Below, in pieces: positions 7,762 to 17,504 of a DNA stretch of 39,323 nt; position 1 is the first letter of the stretch; each line of letters starts with the position of its first letter. The notes below the pieces were generated by a model that did no database searches, was not told where the DNA came from, and worked only from the letters and a program-made list of their open reading frames with translations. The stretch comes from CAZKEW01 sp964580435 (GTDB taxonomy: Bacteria; Acidobacteriota; Aminicenantia; Aminicenantales; UBA8522). Made by a program: the position numbers and the translations under genes. The stretch covers positions 1 to 39,323 of the forward strand of contig CAZOKP010000016.1 of assembly GCA_964580435.1 (NCBI GenBank). The letters run 5' to 3'.

Positions 7762-8298
7762 ATGATCGATAAAGTCAAGAACAAAATCCTGGAAGTCCAG
7801 GACTTCCCGAAGCCGGGGATCGGTTTCAAGGACATCACGCCAGTTGTCCAGGACGCGGCCACCTACAAATATGTCATTAACCGGATCACGGCCTGGGCCA
7901 AAAAGAAAAGGCCCCAGCTCATCGCCGGCATCGAGTCAAGAGGCTTCCTCTTTGCCGCGCCGGTCGCGCACAAACTGGGCTTGGGGCTTGCCATCATCCG
8001 GAAAAAAGGGAAGCTGCCGCGCCAAACCGTCGTCGTTAGGGCTCCCAACGAGTATGCCGTCGAACATTTCGAGATGCACGCCGATAGCATCCAGCCCGGC
8101 GAGCGCGTCCTCATCGTCGATGACCTGATCGCCACCGGCTCCTCCTCCATCAGCGCTATCAACCTGGTCGACAAACTGGGGGGGAAAGCGGTTGGTTTTG
8201 CCGCTCTCGTCGAGCTGGCTTTTCTCAGCGGCGTCGAAAACATCAAGAAAGCCCATCCCAAGGTGGACATCTTCGCGCTGATCAAGTTTGAAAAATAA
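7762..8298 (+). CDS. apt: Adenine phosphoribosyltransferase
   Basis: Apt makes AMP from adenine and PRPP in the cytoplasm. The 178-residue product is the usual size and has the family motifs in order: FPKPGIGFKDITP near the start, AGIESRGFLFAAPVA, the flexible-loop RKKGKLP, and the PRPP-binding VLIVDDLIATGSSS. An RBS-like GGAGAGGA precedes the ATG. The gene diverges from the purine permease, giving an uptake-plus-salvage locus. The next gene begins 32 bases downstream on the same strand and may share the transcript. Confidence 0.95.
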   Translation: MIDKVKNKILEVQDFPKPGIGFKDITPVVQDAATYKYVINRITAWAKKKRPQLIAGIESRGFLFAAPVAHKLGLGLAIIRKKGKLPRQTVVVRAPNEYAVEHFEMHADSIQPGERVLIVDDLIATGSSSISAINLVDKLGGKAVGFAALVELAFLSGVENIKKAHPKVDIFALIKFEK

Positions 8299-8330
8299 GC
8301 CCGGCGCCGGCCAGAACTTGAGATTACGGA

Positions 8331-10097
8331 ATGAGACATCCGGTTTTAATATTATTCCTCAGCCTTGCTTTCATTTTCAGCCTGAGCTGTGCGCCTGCCG
8401 TGGTCTATAAGCCTCAACTTAGTCCATACAGCTCCGGCGAAGCAAAATGGGTCAAAAAGACGCTGGCCAGAATGACCATTGAAGAAAAAGTCGGCCAGAT
8501 GATCGGCTGGCAGTACAACGGCCGGTTCGTCAACCAGGACAGCGATTACCTCCAGGAGCTTGTGGGCCTCGTCACCAAAGAAAAAATCGGCGGCCTGACA
8601 ATCTTTGCCGGCGAAGTCTATGAAACCGCCCACCTCACCAATTATCTCCAGACCAAAGCCAGGATCCCGCTCCTCATCGCTGCCGACTTCGAATGGGGCC
8701 CGGCCATGCGCATCAATGGGACTACGCTTTTTCCTCCGTTCATGGCCTTGGGAGCGACAAATTCCGACGACCTGGCTTATCAGATGGGCAAAATTACCGC
8801 CGTCGAGGCGAGAGCGATGGGCATCCACATGACCTACGCTCCTGTCGTGGATATCAATATCAACCCGGATAATCCCATCATCAGCACGCGCTCCCTGGGC
8901 GAAAAACCCGAGGACGTCAGCCGGCTGGCTGTGGCCTTCATCAAGGGGTGCCAGGAAAACGGCTTGATCGCCACGGCCAAGCATTTCCCCGGGCACGGGG
9001 ATACAGACGTGGATTCTCACAGCAATCTTCCGACAATAAAAGGGGACAAGAGCCGCCTGCGAAATGTTGAGCTCTATCCTTTCGCTCAAGCAATCCAGGC
9101 CGGCGTTCTGTCTGTCATGACATCTCATCTCTATGTGCCCGCCTTGGACCCGACCCCGGGGCTCCCGGCGACGTTTTCTCCTTTGATTCTGGCGCAACTT
9201 CTGAGAAAAGAGCTGGGTTTTAAGGGGCTTATCGTCACAGATGCGATGAACATGGGCGGCATAACCAATACTTATACGCCTCAGGAAGCCGCCTTTAAAG
9301 CCGTGGAGGCAGGGGTAGATATGCTCCTCCTTCCTCCTGATCCTTCCAGCGTTATCGAAGCTTTGGCGAACTCCGTTTCATCCGGCGCGATCAAAGAAAC
9401 AAGGATCAACGAGTCGGTCGAAAGGATCCTGGCACTGAAGGCCAGACTCGGGCTACTGAAGAACAGGCTCGTGGATATCAATCAGCTGCCTCTTAAGGTG
9501 GCCCCAAAGGAGCACCTCGAACAGGCGACACTCACTTTCGAGAAGTCCGTGACATTGGTCAAAAACGAGGGAAATATCCTTCCTCTCTCTGCGGCCGCGC
9601 AGAAGAAAAAAATAGCGGTTTTTTCTCTCAGCAGTGATCCCGACGACTATTACGCCGGAAGGCCGTTTATCGAAGAAGTGCAGAAGCGATTACCCGGAAT
9701 TTCGAGCTTCTACGCCGACGCGTTCACGGGGCAGGAATACATCCAAGAAGCTAAGACTAATGCAGCCGACGCCGGCATAGTCATTCTTGCTCTCTTTTCG
9801 AGCCTAAAAACCGCGAAGGGAAGTGTTGACCTTTTGCCGAGGCACATCGAGCTCGTCAAACAGGTAGCTGCCGGACGGGCAAAAGTTATCGTTCTCTCCT
9901 TTGGAAGCCCTTATTTCTTGAGGCACTTCCCCGATGTTGAGGGCTATGTCTGCCTTTACAGAGCCACGGCCCAGGCTCAAGAAGTCGCAGCCAGAGCCAT
10001 TTTCGGCGAGGTTAATGTTGAAGGCCTGCTTCCTGTTTCTATTCCGGGTCTCTATCCCAGCGGGCACGGGTTGGTCCTATCTAAGCAGCTCGAATAG
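8331..10097 (+). CDS. NagZ-like beta-N-acetylglucosaminidase (GH3), probable lipoprotein
   Basis: A 588-residue glycoside hydrolase family 3 protein. The N-terminus is a lipoprotein-like signal with Cys20 in FSLSC, a somewhat weak lipobox. The barrel carries the NagZ signature KHFPGHGDTDVDSH (about 217-230), whose Asp228/His230 dyad is the general acid/base in NagZ, and the nucleophile Asp304 in VTDAMNMGG. After about residue 390 there is an extra C-terminal domain, as in Bacillus subtilis NagZ (YbbD) but not in the short cytoplasmic E. coli enzyme. Its likely role is trimming GlcNAc from peptidoglycan fragments outside the cytoplasm. It follows apt by 32 bases, with no obvious functional link. 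Confidence 0.88.
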   Translation: MRHPVLILFLSLAFIFSLSCAPAVVYKPQLSPYSSGEAKWVKKTLARMTIEEKVGQMIGWQYNGRFVNQDSDYLQELVGLVTKEKIGGLTIFAGEVYETAHLTNYLQTKARIPLLIAADFEWGPAMRINGTTLFPPFMALGATNSDDLAYQMGKITAVEARAMGIHMTYAPVVDININPDNPIISTRSLGEKPEDVSRLAVAFIKGCQENGLIATAKHFPGHGDTDVDSHSNLPTIKGDKSRLRNVELYPFAQAIQAGVLSVMTSHLYVPALDPTPGLPATFSPLILAQLLRKELGFKGLIVTDAMNMGGITNTYTPQEAAFKAVEAGVDMLLLPPDPSSVIEALANSVSSGAIKETRINESVERILALKARLGLLKNRLVDINQLPLKVAPKEHLEQATLTFEKSVTLVKNEGNILPLSAAAQKKKIAVFSLSSDPDDYYAGRPFIEEVQKRLPGISSFYADAFTGQEYIQEAKTNAADAGIVILALFSSLKTAKGSVDLLPRHIELVKQVAAGRAKVIVLSFGSPYFLRHFPDVEGYVCLYRATAQAQEVAARAIFGEVNVEGLLPVSIPGLYPSGHGLVLSKQLE

Positions 10098-10115
10098 ACA
10101 TCGACGATGTCCTGG

Positions 10116-10143
10116 CGATCTCACTAAGACGCCCACGAGATCG
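10116..10143. terminator. Possible hairpin after the GH3 gene
   Basis: CGATCTC (10116-10122) can pair with GAGATCG (10137-10143) across a 14-base loop, 19 bases after the GH3 stop. There is no immediate T run, so it is only a weak terminator candidate. The rest of 10098-10252 shows nothing else definite. Confidence 0.3.
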
Positions 10144-10252
10144 CGGCATGAACACCCTGAAGGACGGTTTTTTAGCTGCACATCGAAGATCTTTCTGCAT
10201 TCTGAGGAAATGCGGGTTCTCCCGGCGTCATTTATAAGCAGAGAAAAAAAAG

Positions 10253-11491
10253 ATGAATACACCCAGGAAAATTCTGGCTATAACTGCCGTGGTGATCATC
10301 ACAAACTTGGGCTTGTTTCTTTTTGTCTTCGACAAGAGGCCAGGGCCAAATCCGGCTGCGCCCGGCAAAGAACCTGCCGGGACCGCCTCCAGTGGCGAAG
10401 ACACAGCTTCACCTGTCAAAATCGTCCCGGTCAGGCGTGGCAAACTTGTGATCACATTGAAATCGCCGGGCGAGGCGGTCGCGGAGAAAAAAATAGCTCT
10501 CAAGGCCGAGGTCTCGGGGAGGATCAAGAACTTGAAGATCAAAGAGGGAAAGCACGTCCGGGAAGGAGAAGTCCTTTTGGAGCTGGAGGATGAGGAGTAT
10601 GCATTGAGGTTCGAAAGGGCAGAAGCATTACGCCTGCGCTATCTCTCAGAAATGTTCCTGGAAATGCAGTTTGCCGGATCCCGGAAAGAGCTTGACCCCA
10701 AGGCCCTTGAAAGAGTCCGGAAATCTGAAGAAGAACTCCTGTGGGCGGGTTCTCTTTTCGAAAAGCGGCTGCTCTCCAAGGAAGGGTTCGAAAAGGCCAA
10801 AAAGAAGCATGAGCTGATCCTCATAGAAACAGGCATGAAGAAAGAAGCCGTCCAGGCTTCGGCTAAGGGACTAACTCAGGCCGAAATCGATGTCAAGATA
10901 GCCCTCCTCGACCTGGATAAGACGAGAATCAGGGCTCCGTTTTCTGGCGTCATCACCGGAATTATGGTCTCGTCTCAAGAAACCGTCTCAGCCAGCCGTG
11001 ATCTTTTTACCCTTGTTGACGTTAGTCCTATCAAAATCCTGGCCAGGGTGCTCGAGACCGAGGCGGGAAAGATCCGCGCCGGACAAGAAGCGGATTTAAG
11101 GTTTATTGCCTATCCGGGAAAGATATTTCGGGGAAAAGTGGACGCCGTCAGCCCGGTCATCGATCCGGGAGATAAGACCTGCGAGGTTCATATTATCGTT
11201 GAAAACAGGGAAGAACAGATCAAGCCCGGCATGCACGCTGAAGTCGAGATCGCCGCTGACATCTATCGGGATAGACTCATCGTCCCACAGGAAGCGCTCC
11301 TCGTTCGAGGGGGAAGAAAACTCGTTTTTGTGGCGAAGGAGAGCCTGGCCAAGTGGCGGTATATCGAGGTGGGGCTGGAAAATGAAGACTACGCCGAAGT
11401 GCTCGACGGAGTCAAAGAAGGCGAGATGGTCATCACCGAGGGCCATCTTACTCTGGTGCACGATGCCAAAATCCAGGTCATAAAACAGTAA
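10253..11491 (+). CDS. RND efflux periplasmic adaptor (membrane fusion protein)
   Basis: A 412-residue HlyD/AcrA-type adaptor that would link an inner-membrane RND pump to an outer-membrane channel. Residues about 8-27 form a single N-terminal membrane anchor rather than a lipobox. A first lipoyl half lies around residues 80-110 (SGRIKNLKIKEGKHVREGEVLLELED), then a charged alpha-helical hairpin to about 215, the second lipoyl half with TRIRAPFSGVITG, and a beta-barrel and membrane-proximal domain ending near GHLTLVHDAKI. Two RND permease genes follow at once, so the substrate is probably a small amphiphile exported by the complex; it cannot be named from sequence. Confidence 0.92.
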   Translation: MNTPRKILAITAVVIITNLGLFLFVFDKRPGPNPAAPGKEPAGTASSGEDTASPVKIVPVRRGKLVITLKSPGEAVAEKKIALKAEVSGRIKNLKIKEGKHVREGEVLLELEDEEYALRFERAEALRLRYLSEMFLEMQFAGSRKELDPKALERVRKSEEELLWAGSLFEKRLLSKEGFEKAKKKHELILIETGMKKEAVQASAKGLTQAEIDVKIALLDLDKTRIRAPFSGVITGIMVSSQETVSASRDLFTLVDVSPIKILARVLETEAGKIRAGQEADLRFIAYPGKIFRGKVDAVSPVIDPGDKTCEVHIIVENREEQIKPGMHAEVEIAADIYRDRLIVPQEALLVRGGRKLVFVAKESLAKWRYIEVGLENEDYAEVLDGVKEGEMVITEGHLTLVHDAKIQVIKQ

Positions 11492-11551
11492 CTTTTCAAG
11501 ATACATGTAACCCCGGCCGCAGCGCAGCGTCTCAGGCCAGGATAAAACGCG

Positions 11552-12718
11552 ATGAAATTGGCCAGAATCGCTCTCGACAGACCTGTCACCACCTTTATGT
11601 TTTACATCGCCGTCGTCCTGTTCGGGTTCATCTCACTTAGCCGGTTGAGCGTGGACCTGCTTCCCGATATCAACTACCCGCGCCTGTCCGTGCTCGCCCA
11701 ATATCCCGGTGTCGCTCCCGAAGGAATCGAGACGCTTATCACGGCTCCCCTCGAGGCAGCAGTCAGCCGTGTTCCCGGCATGCGCCGGGTTGAATCCGTT
11801 TCCAGAGAAGGAATCTCCTACCTTACCCTTGAATTCGGCTGGGGCACGAACATGGATTTTGCCATGCTCCATGCCCGGGAGAAGCTCGACGAGGCTCGTT
11901 ATCTGCTTCCTGAGGAGGCTGAAAACCCGACCATCTTTGCACTGGACCCAAAGAGCAGGCCTGTCATGCTCATCGCCGTTTCGGGCGCGGATTCGTTGCT
12001 TGAACTCAAGAAATTCTCGGAGGAGCTGATCAAACCCAGGCTCGAACAGATCGAAGGTATCGGCGCAGCAGAGGTCATTGGCGGAGAGGAGAGAGAGATT
12101 CTCGTCGAAGTGAAACCCGAACTTCTCTCCCTCTACGGCTTGACCATCGATGAAGTCGCACGGCGGATCGACGCGTCGAACCGGAGCCTTCAAGGCGGAA
12201 ATATCCGAAAAGGAAGGTTCAAGTACGCGCTCCGCGTTGTCGGGGAGTTCGAAGGCATGGACGAGATCGGTGAAATCGGCCTGAAAACGATAAACGCAAG
12301 AGGAGTCGTCAGGCTCCACGATATCGCCCGCATCAAAGACTCGGTCAAGGACCGGCAGGGTGCGTTCCGGCTCAACGGCAATGAGAGCATCGGCATCCTT
12401 GTCCACAAGGAATCAGGAGCCAATACGGTCGAGGTCATCAAGAAAGCCGACGGGCTGCTCGCCCAGGTCCGAAAGGATTACCCCGGGATCGGCCTTCTTG
12501 TGGTCACCGAGCAGGGCAGATACATCCGGGAAGCCATCGCTTCGCTGAATGAGGAGGTCGTCTCCGGAGGACTCTTGGCGTTCTTTGTCCTGCTCATTTT
12601 TCTCCAGGAGCTACGCGCCTCTCTCACCATCTTTGTGGTAATTGCCATATCAGTTATAGCCACATTCAATCTTCTTTTTATGCACAACATCACCCTCAAT
12701 ATCATGTCCCTGGGCGGA
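11552..12718 (+). CDS. RND transporter permease 1, N-terminal part (interrupted by gap)
   Basis: The first 389 residues of an HAE-1-type RND permease, a proton-driven inner-membrane efflux pump. The N-terminus ALDRPVTTFMFYIAVVLFG is the first membrane span, followed by LSVDLLPDINYPRLSV and the porter subdomains; the frame stops in TM3-TM4 at NIMSLGG. The part that would carry the TM4 proton-relay aspartate falls in the N gap. It continues as the reading frame starting at 12819. By comparison with the downstream paralogue about 110 residues are missing. The start ATG at 11552 follows an AGGA sequence. Confidence 0.93.
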
Positions 12719-12818
12719 NNNNNNNNNNNNNNNNNNNNNNNNNNNNNNNNNNNNNNNNNNNNNNNNNNNNNNNNNNNNNNNNNNNNNNNNNNNNNNNNNN
12801 NNNNNNNNNNNNNNNNNN
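12719..12818. other. Assembly gap (100 N) inside RND permease 1
   Basis: Exactly 100 N. The left reading frame ends on a codon boundary and the right part reads from 12819, so a true gap must be a multiple of three; 100 is not. Comparison with the paralogue at 14393-17473 suggests about 330 missing bases. Confidence 0.97.
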
Positions 12819-14396
12819 TTTCGTTTCATTTTCAAAAAATTCAACATGCTTTATGCGAAATTCACCCACCGCTATCACATCATCCTCCTGTGGAGCCTGG
12901 ACCACAAAGCTAGAGTTCTCTGGGTTTCGACCGGGTTTTTCTTGCTGACCTTTTTGTTGGGAGCGCTGCTGCCGAGGGAGCTCATGCCGAAGCTCAAGGT
13001 GACTTCGTTCGAGGCCAAGCTCAAAACTCCTGTCGAATTTTCCTTTGCCCAGACAGCTGACCTGGTCGCTTCGCTCGAAGGATGGCTGGTTAAGAATGGC
13101 TCGGTGAAAGCGTTTTTCTCCGAGATTGGAATAATCAGCGCGAAAGAAGACCTCGATTTGGACATTTCTTTGAATTCAGCCAGGATAACGGTTATCGTCA
13201 GCTCCCCCTCCGAGCTTGAGCCGACGATGGAGCAGTTGAGGCAAAGGATGAGGTCTATTCCTGGCCTGAGCTTTTCCATCTTAAGGGAGCAAACGACCAT
13301 CGGCCAATTCCTGGCGTTTGAAACGGCCGAACTGGGCTTGAAAATCAAAGGGGACAACCTTGAGATACTTGAGGGGCTCGCAGCGGCGCTCGTCGAGAAG
13401 CTCAGGACGATCCGGGGGATTGCCGATGTAACCTCAAGCCTCGAAGAAGGGAAACCGGAGTACCTGATCAAGATCCGCAAAGACAGGCTTGAAAAATTCG
13501 AGCTTTCCCCAGATGTCATCGGGACCTCCATCATCGAGGCGGCCCAAGGCCGCATGGCCACGCAGCTCAGGGAAATGGACAAAAAATATGATGTTGTTGT
13601 GCGGACGGAGGCACAGAGCAGAGAAAATATCGAGTCGCTGCTCGACCAGAAGATGCCCTATCGAGGGGGAGTCATTCCGTTGAGAGAGCTTGTCGATTAT
13701 AAGATCGCCCTGGGGCCAAAGGAGATCCGGCGGGAAAACGGGCAGCGGGAAGTTTTCATCACCTCCAGCCTGAGCGGCGTCAAGATTAGCCGAATCCTGC
13801 CTCTGGTCAATAAAAAAATCCAGGAGTTGAACCTTCCGCCGAATTATCGGGTTGACTTCGGTAGAGAACTGGAAGAGATGGCCAAGTCATTCCGCAGCCT
13901 CGTCTGGGCCTTTGGCCTTTCCGCTGTCTTAGTGTACATGGTCATGGCGGCCCAGTTCGAGTCGCTGCTTCATCCCTTCCTCATCATCTTCACCATTCCC
14001 ATGGGGCTTTCGGGTGCATTTTTGCTCTTGTTCTTGACAGGACAAACGGTCAACGTGATCTCCGTGATCGGGATCCTCGTTCTTATCGGGATCGTCACAG
14101 ACAACGCCATCGTGAAAGTCGACTACACAAACCAGCTCAGGCGTAACGGACTGCCCCTCCGACAAGCCGTGGTTGAAGGAAGTACAGTCCGCCTCAGGCC
14201 TATCCTGATGACTTCGATAACCACCATCTTCGGTTTGATCCCCCTATCTCTGGGTCTGGGCGAGGGCGGAGAGCTCGAACGGCCTCTCGGCACGGCGGTC
14301 AGCGGCGGTCTTCTTTTCTCCACCTTTTTGACACTCATCCTGATCCCCGTTCTCTACGAGCTCGTAGAGAGCCGGCGGGAAAAGATCACGCCATGA
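12819..14396 (+). CDS. RND transporter permease 1, C-terminal part
   Basis: The remaining 525 residues of the same permease; the reading frame is open from the gap edge (FRFIFKKFNMLYAK). It includes TM7 (KARVLWVSTGFFLLTFLLG), the second pair of porter subdomains, and TM8-TM12. The TM10 region reads GIVTDNAIVKVDYTNQL, with an Asp and a Lys where many HAE-1 proteins have uncharged residues. The terminal membrane spans end at LIPVLYELVESRR. The stop overlaps the next permease start as ATGA, so the two are coupled and probably assemble together, as MdtB and MdtC do. Confidence 0.93.
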   Translation, partial: FRFIFKKFNMLYAKFTHRYHIILLWSLDHKARVLWVSTGFFLLTFLLGALLPRELMPKLKVTSFEAKLKTPVEFSFAQTADLVASLEGWLVKNGSVKAFFSEIGIISAKEDLDLDISLNSARITVIVSSPSELEPTMEQLRQRMRSIPGLSFSILREQTTIGQFLAFETAELGLKIKGDNLEILEGLAAALVEKLRTIRGIADVTSSLEEGKPEYLIKIRKDRLEKFELSPDVIGTSIIEAAQGRMATQLREMDKKYDVVVRTEAQSRENIESLLDQKMPYRGGVIPLRELVDYKIALGPKEIRRENGQREVFITSSLSGVKISRILPLVNKKIQELNLPPNYRVDFGRELEEMAKSFRSLVWAFGLSAVLVYMVMAAQFESLLHPFLIIFTIPMGLSGAFLLLFLTGQTVNVISVIGILVLIGIVTDNAIVKVDYTNQLRRNGLPLRQAVVEGSTVRLRPILMTSITTIFGLIPLSLGLGEGGELERPLGTAVSGGLLFSTFLTLILIPVLYELVESRREKITP

Positions 14397-17300
14397 AAGT
14401 CTTTGTCGAACGTCCTGTCGCCACGGTGATGCTATTTCTTGCGGCGGCCTCCCTGGGAGCATATTCGTTCCTGAGCCTCCCCCTCGAACTCGCCCCCAAG
14501 GAAGACTTTCCCCAGATCACCATCCGAACAGCTTGGAATGATGTCCCGCCCGAGATCATCCAGACACAAATCACGTCGCTTTTGGAAGAAATGGCCTCCT
14601 TGGTCAAAGGCGTCAGGAAAATCAGTTCTTCCTCGTCTTTTGGCCTGTCCTCGGTCGTCCTTGAGTTCGACCCCAAGACAAACCTAGAATTCGCCAATTT
14701 GGAAATCAGGGAAAGGATCTCTCGTGTCCGGCAGGGACTTCCTTACGGCGCTAGCTTTCCCCGGATCATTCCCTATGTGCCGGAAGATTTCAGAACGCCC
14801 GACTTCCTTCATTACACGATCTCCGGCGAATATCCCCTGCAAGAACTGAGGGAGATGCTCAAGGAAAAATTAGGCGCCAATCTTGGCGCGATCAAGGGCG
14901 TGGCCGGCATCGAGGTCTGGGGCGGCTCTGACCCTGAAATTCGCATCACCCTCGACAGAGAAAAGATGCAGAGCCTGGACCTCCGTCCCGAACAAGCGAT
15001 GCAGGCCATAAGCCGGTGGAATCAAACCCTTCCTGCAGGAAAGGTCCAAAAAGGAAAACAGGCGTATCTGATCAAGATTTCGGGTTCACCCAAAGACTTG
15101 AATGGACTTGAGGGATTGATTGTCGCTTTTCGAGGTCAAGTGGCCGTCAGGCTCAAGGACATTGCCCGGGTCGAATGCGTCTACGGGGAGATTCAAGACC
15201 TCAATAGGATCAACGGGCAGCCAACGCTCCGAGTGATCATCCATAAAGAAAAAGCAGCAAGCACCTTGGGCGTCGCCAAGAGCGTCAAAGTGAAACTCCA
15301 GGAAATCAAAAAAGAATTGCCCTCGAACCTGATTTTTAGACTCGTCAACGACGAAAGCGCGGTGATCAAAAGAAGCCTCAAAGAGCTTGGCCTTCTTGCG
15401 GTTATCATCCTGGTCATTATCTTTTCTCTCATCTTTCTCATGTTGAGGAGCTTCTATCCTTCGCTGCTTATCCTCAGCTCGATTGCCTTTTCAGTCTTGA
15501 TCACGGTTCATGTGATCGCCCTTCTTAAGATCTCGCTCAATATGCTGACCCTGGGAGCGTTGGCTTTGGGGTTCGGCCTCTTCGTCGACAATTCCGTCGT
15601 TGTCTTTGAGAACATCCTGAGGCTGAGGGAAAATGGACTTCCTCCTGTCAAGGCGGCTATCGAAGGTCCTCAGGAAGTCTTCCTGGCGGTTCTGGCTTCG
15701 ACCCTGACCACAGTCTGTGTTTTTTTCTGTTTTCCCTATTTCCAAGGACGGCTCAAAATATATTACCTACCTTTAGGGATTGTCATTTCTTCCGCATTGA
15801 GCGTGTCGCTTCTGGTTTCTTTTGCCCTTATGCCTGCACTCAGCCCAAAGTTGCTAAAAACGAGAAAGAAAAAACATCGGGAGGGCGGGAGAAATTTCTA
15901 TCCGAAATTTTTGACCTGGATCCTGGGTCATCCCCTGGAGGTCCTGGTTGCTGTTAGCCTGCTTTTTTATGGGAGCTATAAATGGTTCAGAAAAGACGTC
16001 GCCATCGGCGAGTTTTTCCGCTGGCATTCTCGCGACAGGCTCATAGTCAGTTTAAGAATGCCCGCGGGCACAGACCTCGAGAAAACCGACGAAATCGTCC
16101 GCAGGTTTGAGGCTAAAGTCCTGGAAGCCGAATACGAAAAAGAGATGAACTCTCGCATCAGCGCGGAAAGCGCCTCCATCGAGATCACGTTTCCGCCGGG
16201 TGTGGAATTTTCCTTCCGGCCTTACGCCTTGAAAGAGCAGCTCATAAGGATCGCCGATCAGTTCGCCGGGCTGAGCTTGGGGATCTATGGCTTTAGTCCC
16301 CAAGGCTATTTGTCCGGGTATGGGATTGGGACCAGGTTCGATTCCTTAATCAGGTTCTCGGGCTACGACCTCAAAAGGCTCAAAGAGATCACTGCGGAGG
16401 TCGAACAAAGGCTCAAGCAGAATCCCCGAATTAAAGAAACGCGCCTTGTCTCAAGCAGAGATGTTTGGTCGATAGAGGATTCTTTTGAGTATGTTCTGAA
16501 GATCGACAGGAGCTCCCCGCGAATCAGTCAGGTCGATCCAGGGTATCTCTATCATCATCTCGAAACGCTCCTCCGAGGGGAGTTCTCCGCTCCGGTCATG
16601 TGGCAAACAGGAGGAAAAGACATTGCCATCTCGATCAAGTTTCCCGAGACCCAAAGCCTCGGCGTCAAGGCGCTTCAGAATACCTTGCTCAGAACATCCG
16701 GGGGTGAATACTTCAGGCTGGGAGAGATAGCGACCCTTGAAGAAAGACCGATCGCCGGCTCCATTGACAGGGAAAACCAGCAGTTCCAGCTCACCCTGAT
16801 GTGGGGGTTCAAAGGACCCGCCAAGTCCGCCAAAACTTACGAAAAAGCTGTCTTTTCAAGCCTCAAGCTTCCACCCGGTTTTTCCGCCAGCCTCGAAGAA
16901 ACCCGGCTGCTGACTGCAGAGGAAAAGTCCCAGATGAAATTAGCCCTTCTTGTCTCCCTCGCGCTGATCTTCATGATCCTGGCCTCTCTCTATGAATCCC
17001 TTATCCAAGCTCTGGTGATCATCCTGGCCGTGCCGCTGGCTCTCATCGGCGTTTTTATCGCCTTTGTCATCGCCGATTATTCTTTCGATTCCTCGGCCTA
17101 TATCGGCGTCATCCTTCTCGCCGGCATTGTTGTCAACAATGCCATCCTCCTTGTGGACCATACTAATTTGAAAAGGAAGCAGGGCCTTCCTCTCCTTGAC
17201 GCCGTCCTTATCGGGGCTAAGGACAGAGTTAGGCCGATTGTGTTGACGACCAGCACGACCGTCCTGGGAACCTTTCCTCTGCTACTCGTCCAGGGAGAGG

Positions 17301-17473
17301 CCGGTGCAAGAAAAATTTGGGGTTCGCTGGCGCTCTCGATCGTTGGTGGGATGACAAGCTCGACCCTGTTCATCCTCATCGTCGTTCCCATATTTTACCT
17401 GTATGGAGAAAAATTGCGCATTTGGGTGACACGGCAAACCGGGGAATTGAAAAAAGCCGGCGAAAAATATTAA
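14393..17473 (+). CDS. RND transporter permease 2
   Basis: A complete 1026-residue HAE-1-type RND permease of normal length. TM1 is in VERPVATVMLFLAAASLGAY. TM4 carries Asp399 in GLFVDNSVVVFENI; the neighbouring position is Asn where E. coli AcrB has a second Asp. TM10 reads GIVVNNAILLVDHTN and the C-terminal spans end at VVPIFYLYGEKLR. It overlaps permease 1 by four bases. With the adaptor upstream this makes an MdtABC-like operon of one adaptor and two different permeases; no TolC-like gene is present in the window. Confidence 0.95.
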   Translation: MKVFVERPVATVMLFLAAASLGAYSFLSLPLELAPKEDFPQITIRTAWNDVPPEIIQTQITSLLEEMASLVKGVRKISSSSSFGLSSVVLEFDPKTNLEFANLEIRERISRVRQGLPYGASFPRIIPYVPEDFRTPDFLHYTISGEYPLQELREMLKEKLGANLGAIKGVAGIEVWGGSDPEIRITLDREKMQSLDLRPEQAMQAISRWNQTLPAGKVQKGKQAYLIKISGSPKDLNGLEGLIVAFRGQVAVRLKDIARVECVYGEIQDLNRINGQPTLRVIIHKEKAASTLGVAKSVKVKLQEIKKELPSNLIFRLVNDESAVIKRSLKELGLLAVIILVIIFSLIFLMLRSFYPSLLILSSIAFSVLITVHVIALLKISLNMLTLGALALGFGLFVDNSVVVFENILRLRENGLPPVKAAIEGPQEVFLAVLASTLTTVCVFFCFPYFQGRLKIYYLPLGIVISSALSVSLLVSFALMPALSPKLLKTRKKKHREGGRNFYPKFLTWILGHPLEVLVAVSLLFYGSYKWFRKDVAIGEFFRWHSRDRLIVSLRMPAGTDLEKTDEIVRRFEAKVLEAEYEKEMNSRISAESASIEITFPPGVEFSFRPYALKEQLIRIADQFAGLSLGIYGFSPQGYLSGYGIGTRFDSLIRFSGYDLKRLKEITAEVEQRLKQNPRIKETRLVSSRDVWSIEDSFEYVLKIDRSSPRISQVDPGYLYHHLETLLRGEFSAPVMWQTGGKDIAISIKFPETQSLGVKALQNTLLRTSGGEYFRLGEIATLEERPIAGSIDRENQQFQLTLMWGFKGPAKSAKTYEKAVFSSLKLPPGFSASLEETRLLTAEEKSQMKLALLVSLALIFMILASLYESLIQALVIILAVPLALIGVFIAFVIADYSFDSSAYIGVILLAGIVVNNAILLVDHTNLKRKQGLPLLDAVLIGAKDRVRPIVLTTSTTVLGTFPLLLVQGEAGARKIWGSLALSIVGGMTSSTLFILIVVPIFYLYGEKLRIWVTRQTGELKKAGEKY

Positions 17474-17504
17474 ATAGCCATAGATCCCCCGAAAGAGGAG
17501 GTAA

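Noticed and set aside
11552..12913. Continuous gene through the second N gap
   Set aside because: After the Ns the translation is in the wrong frame; the true continuation starts at 12819 in another frame.
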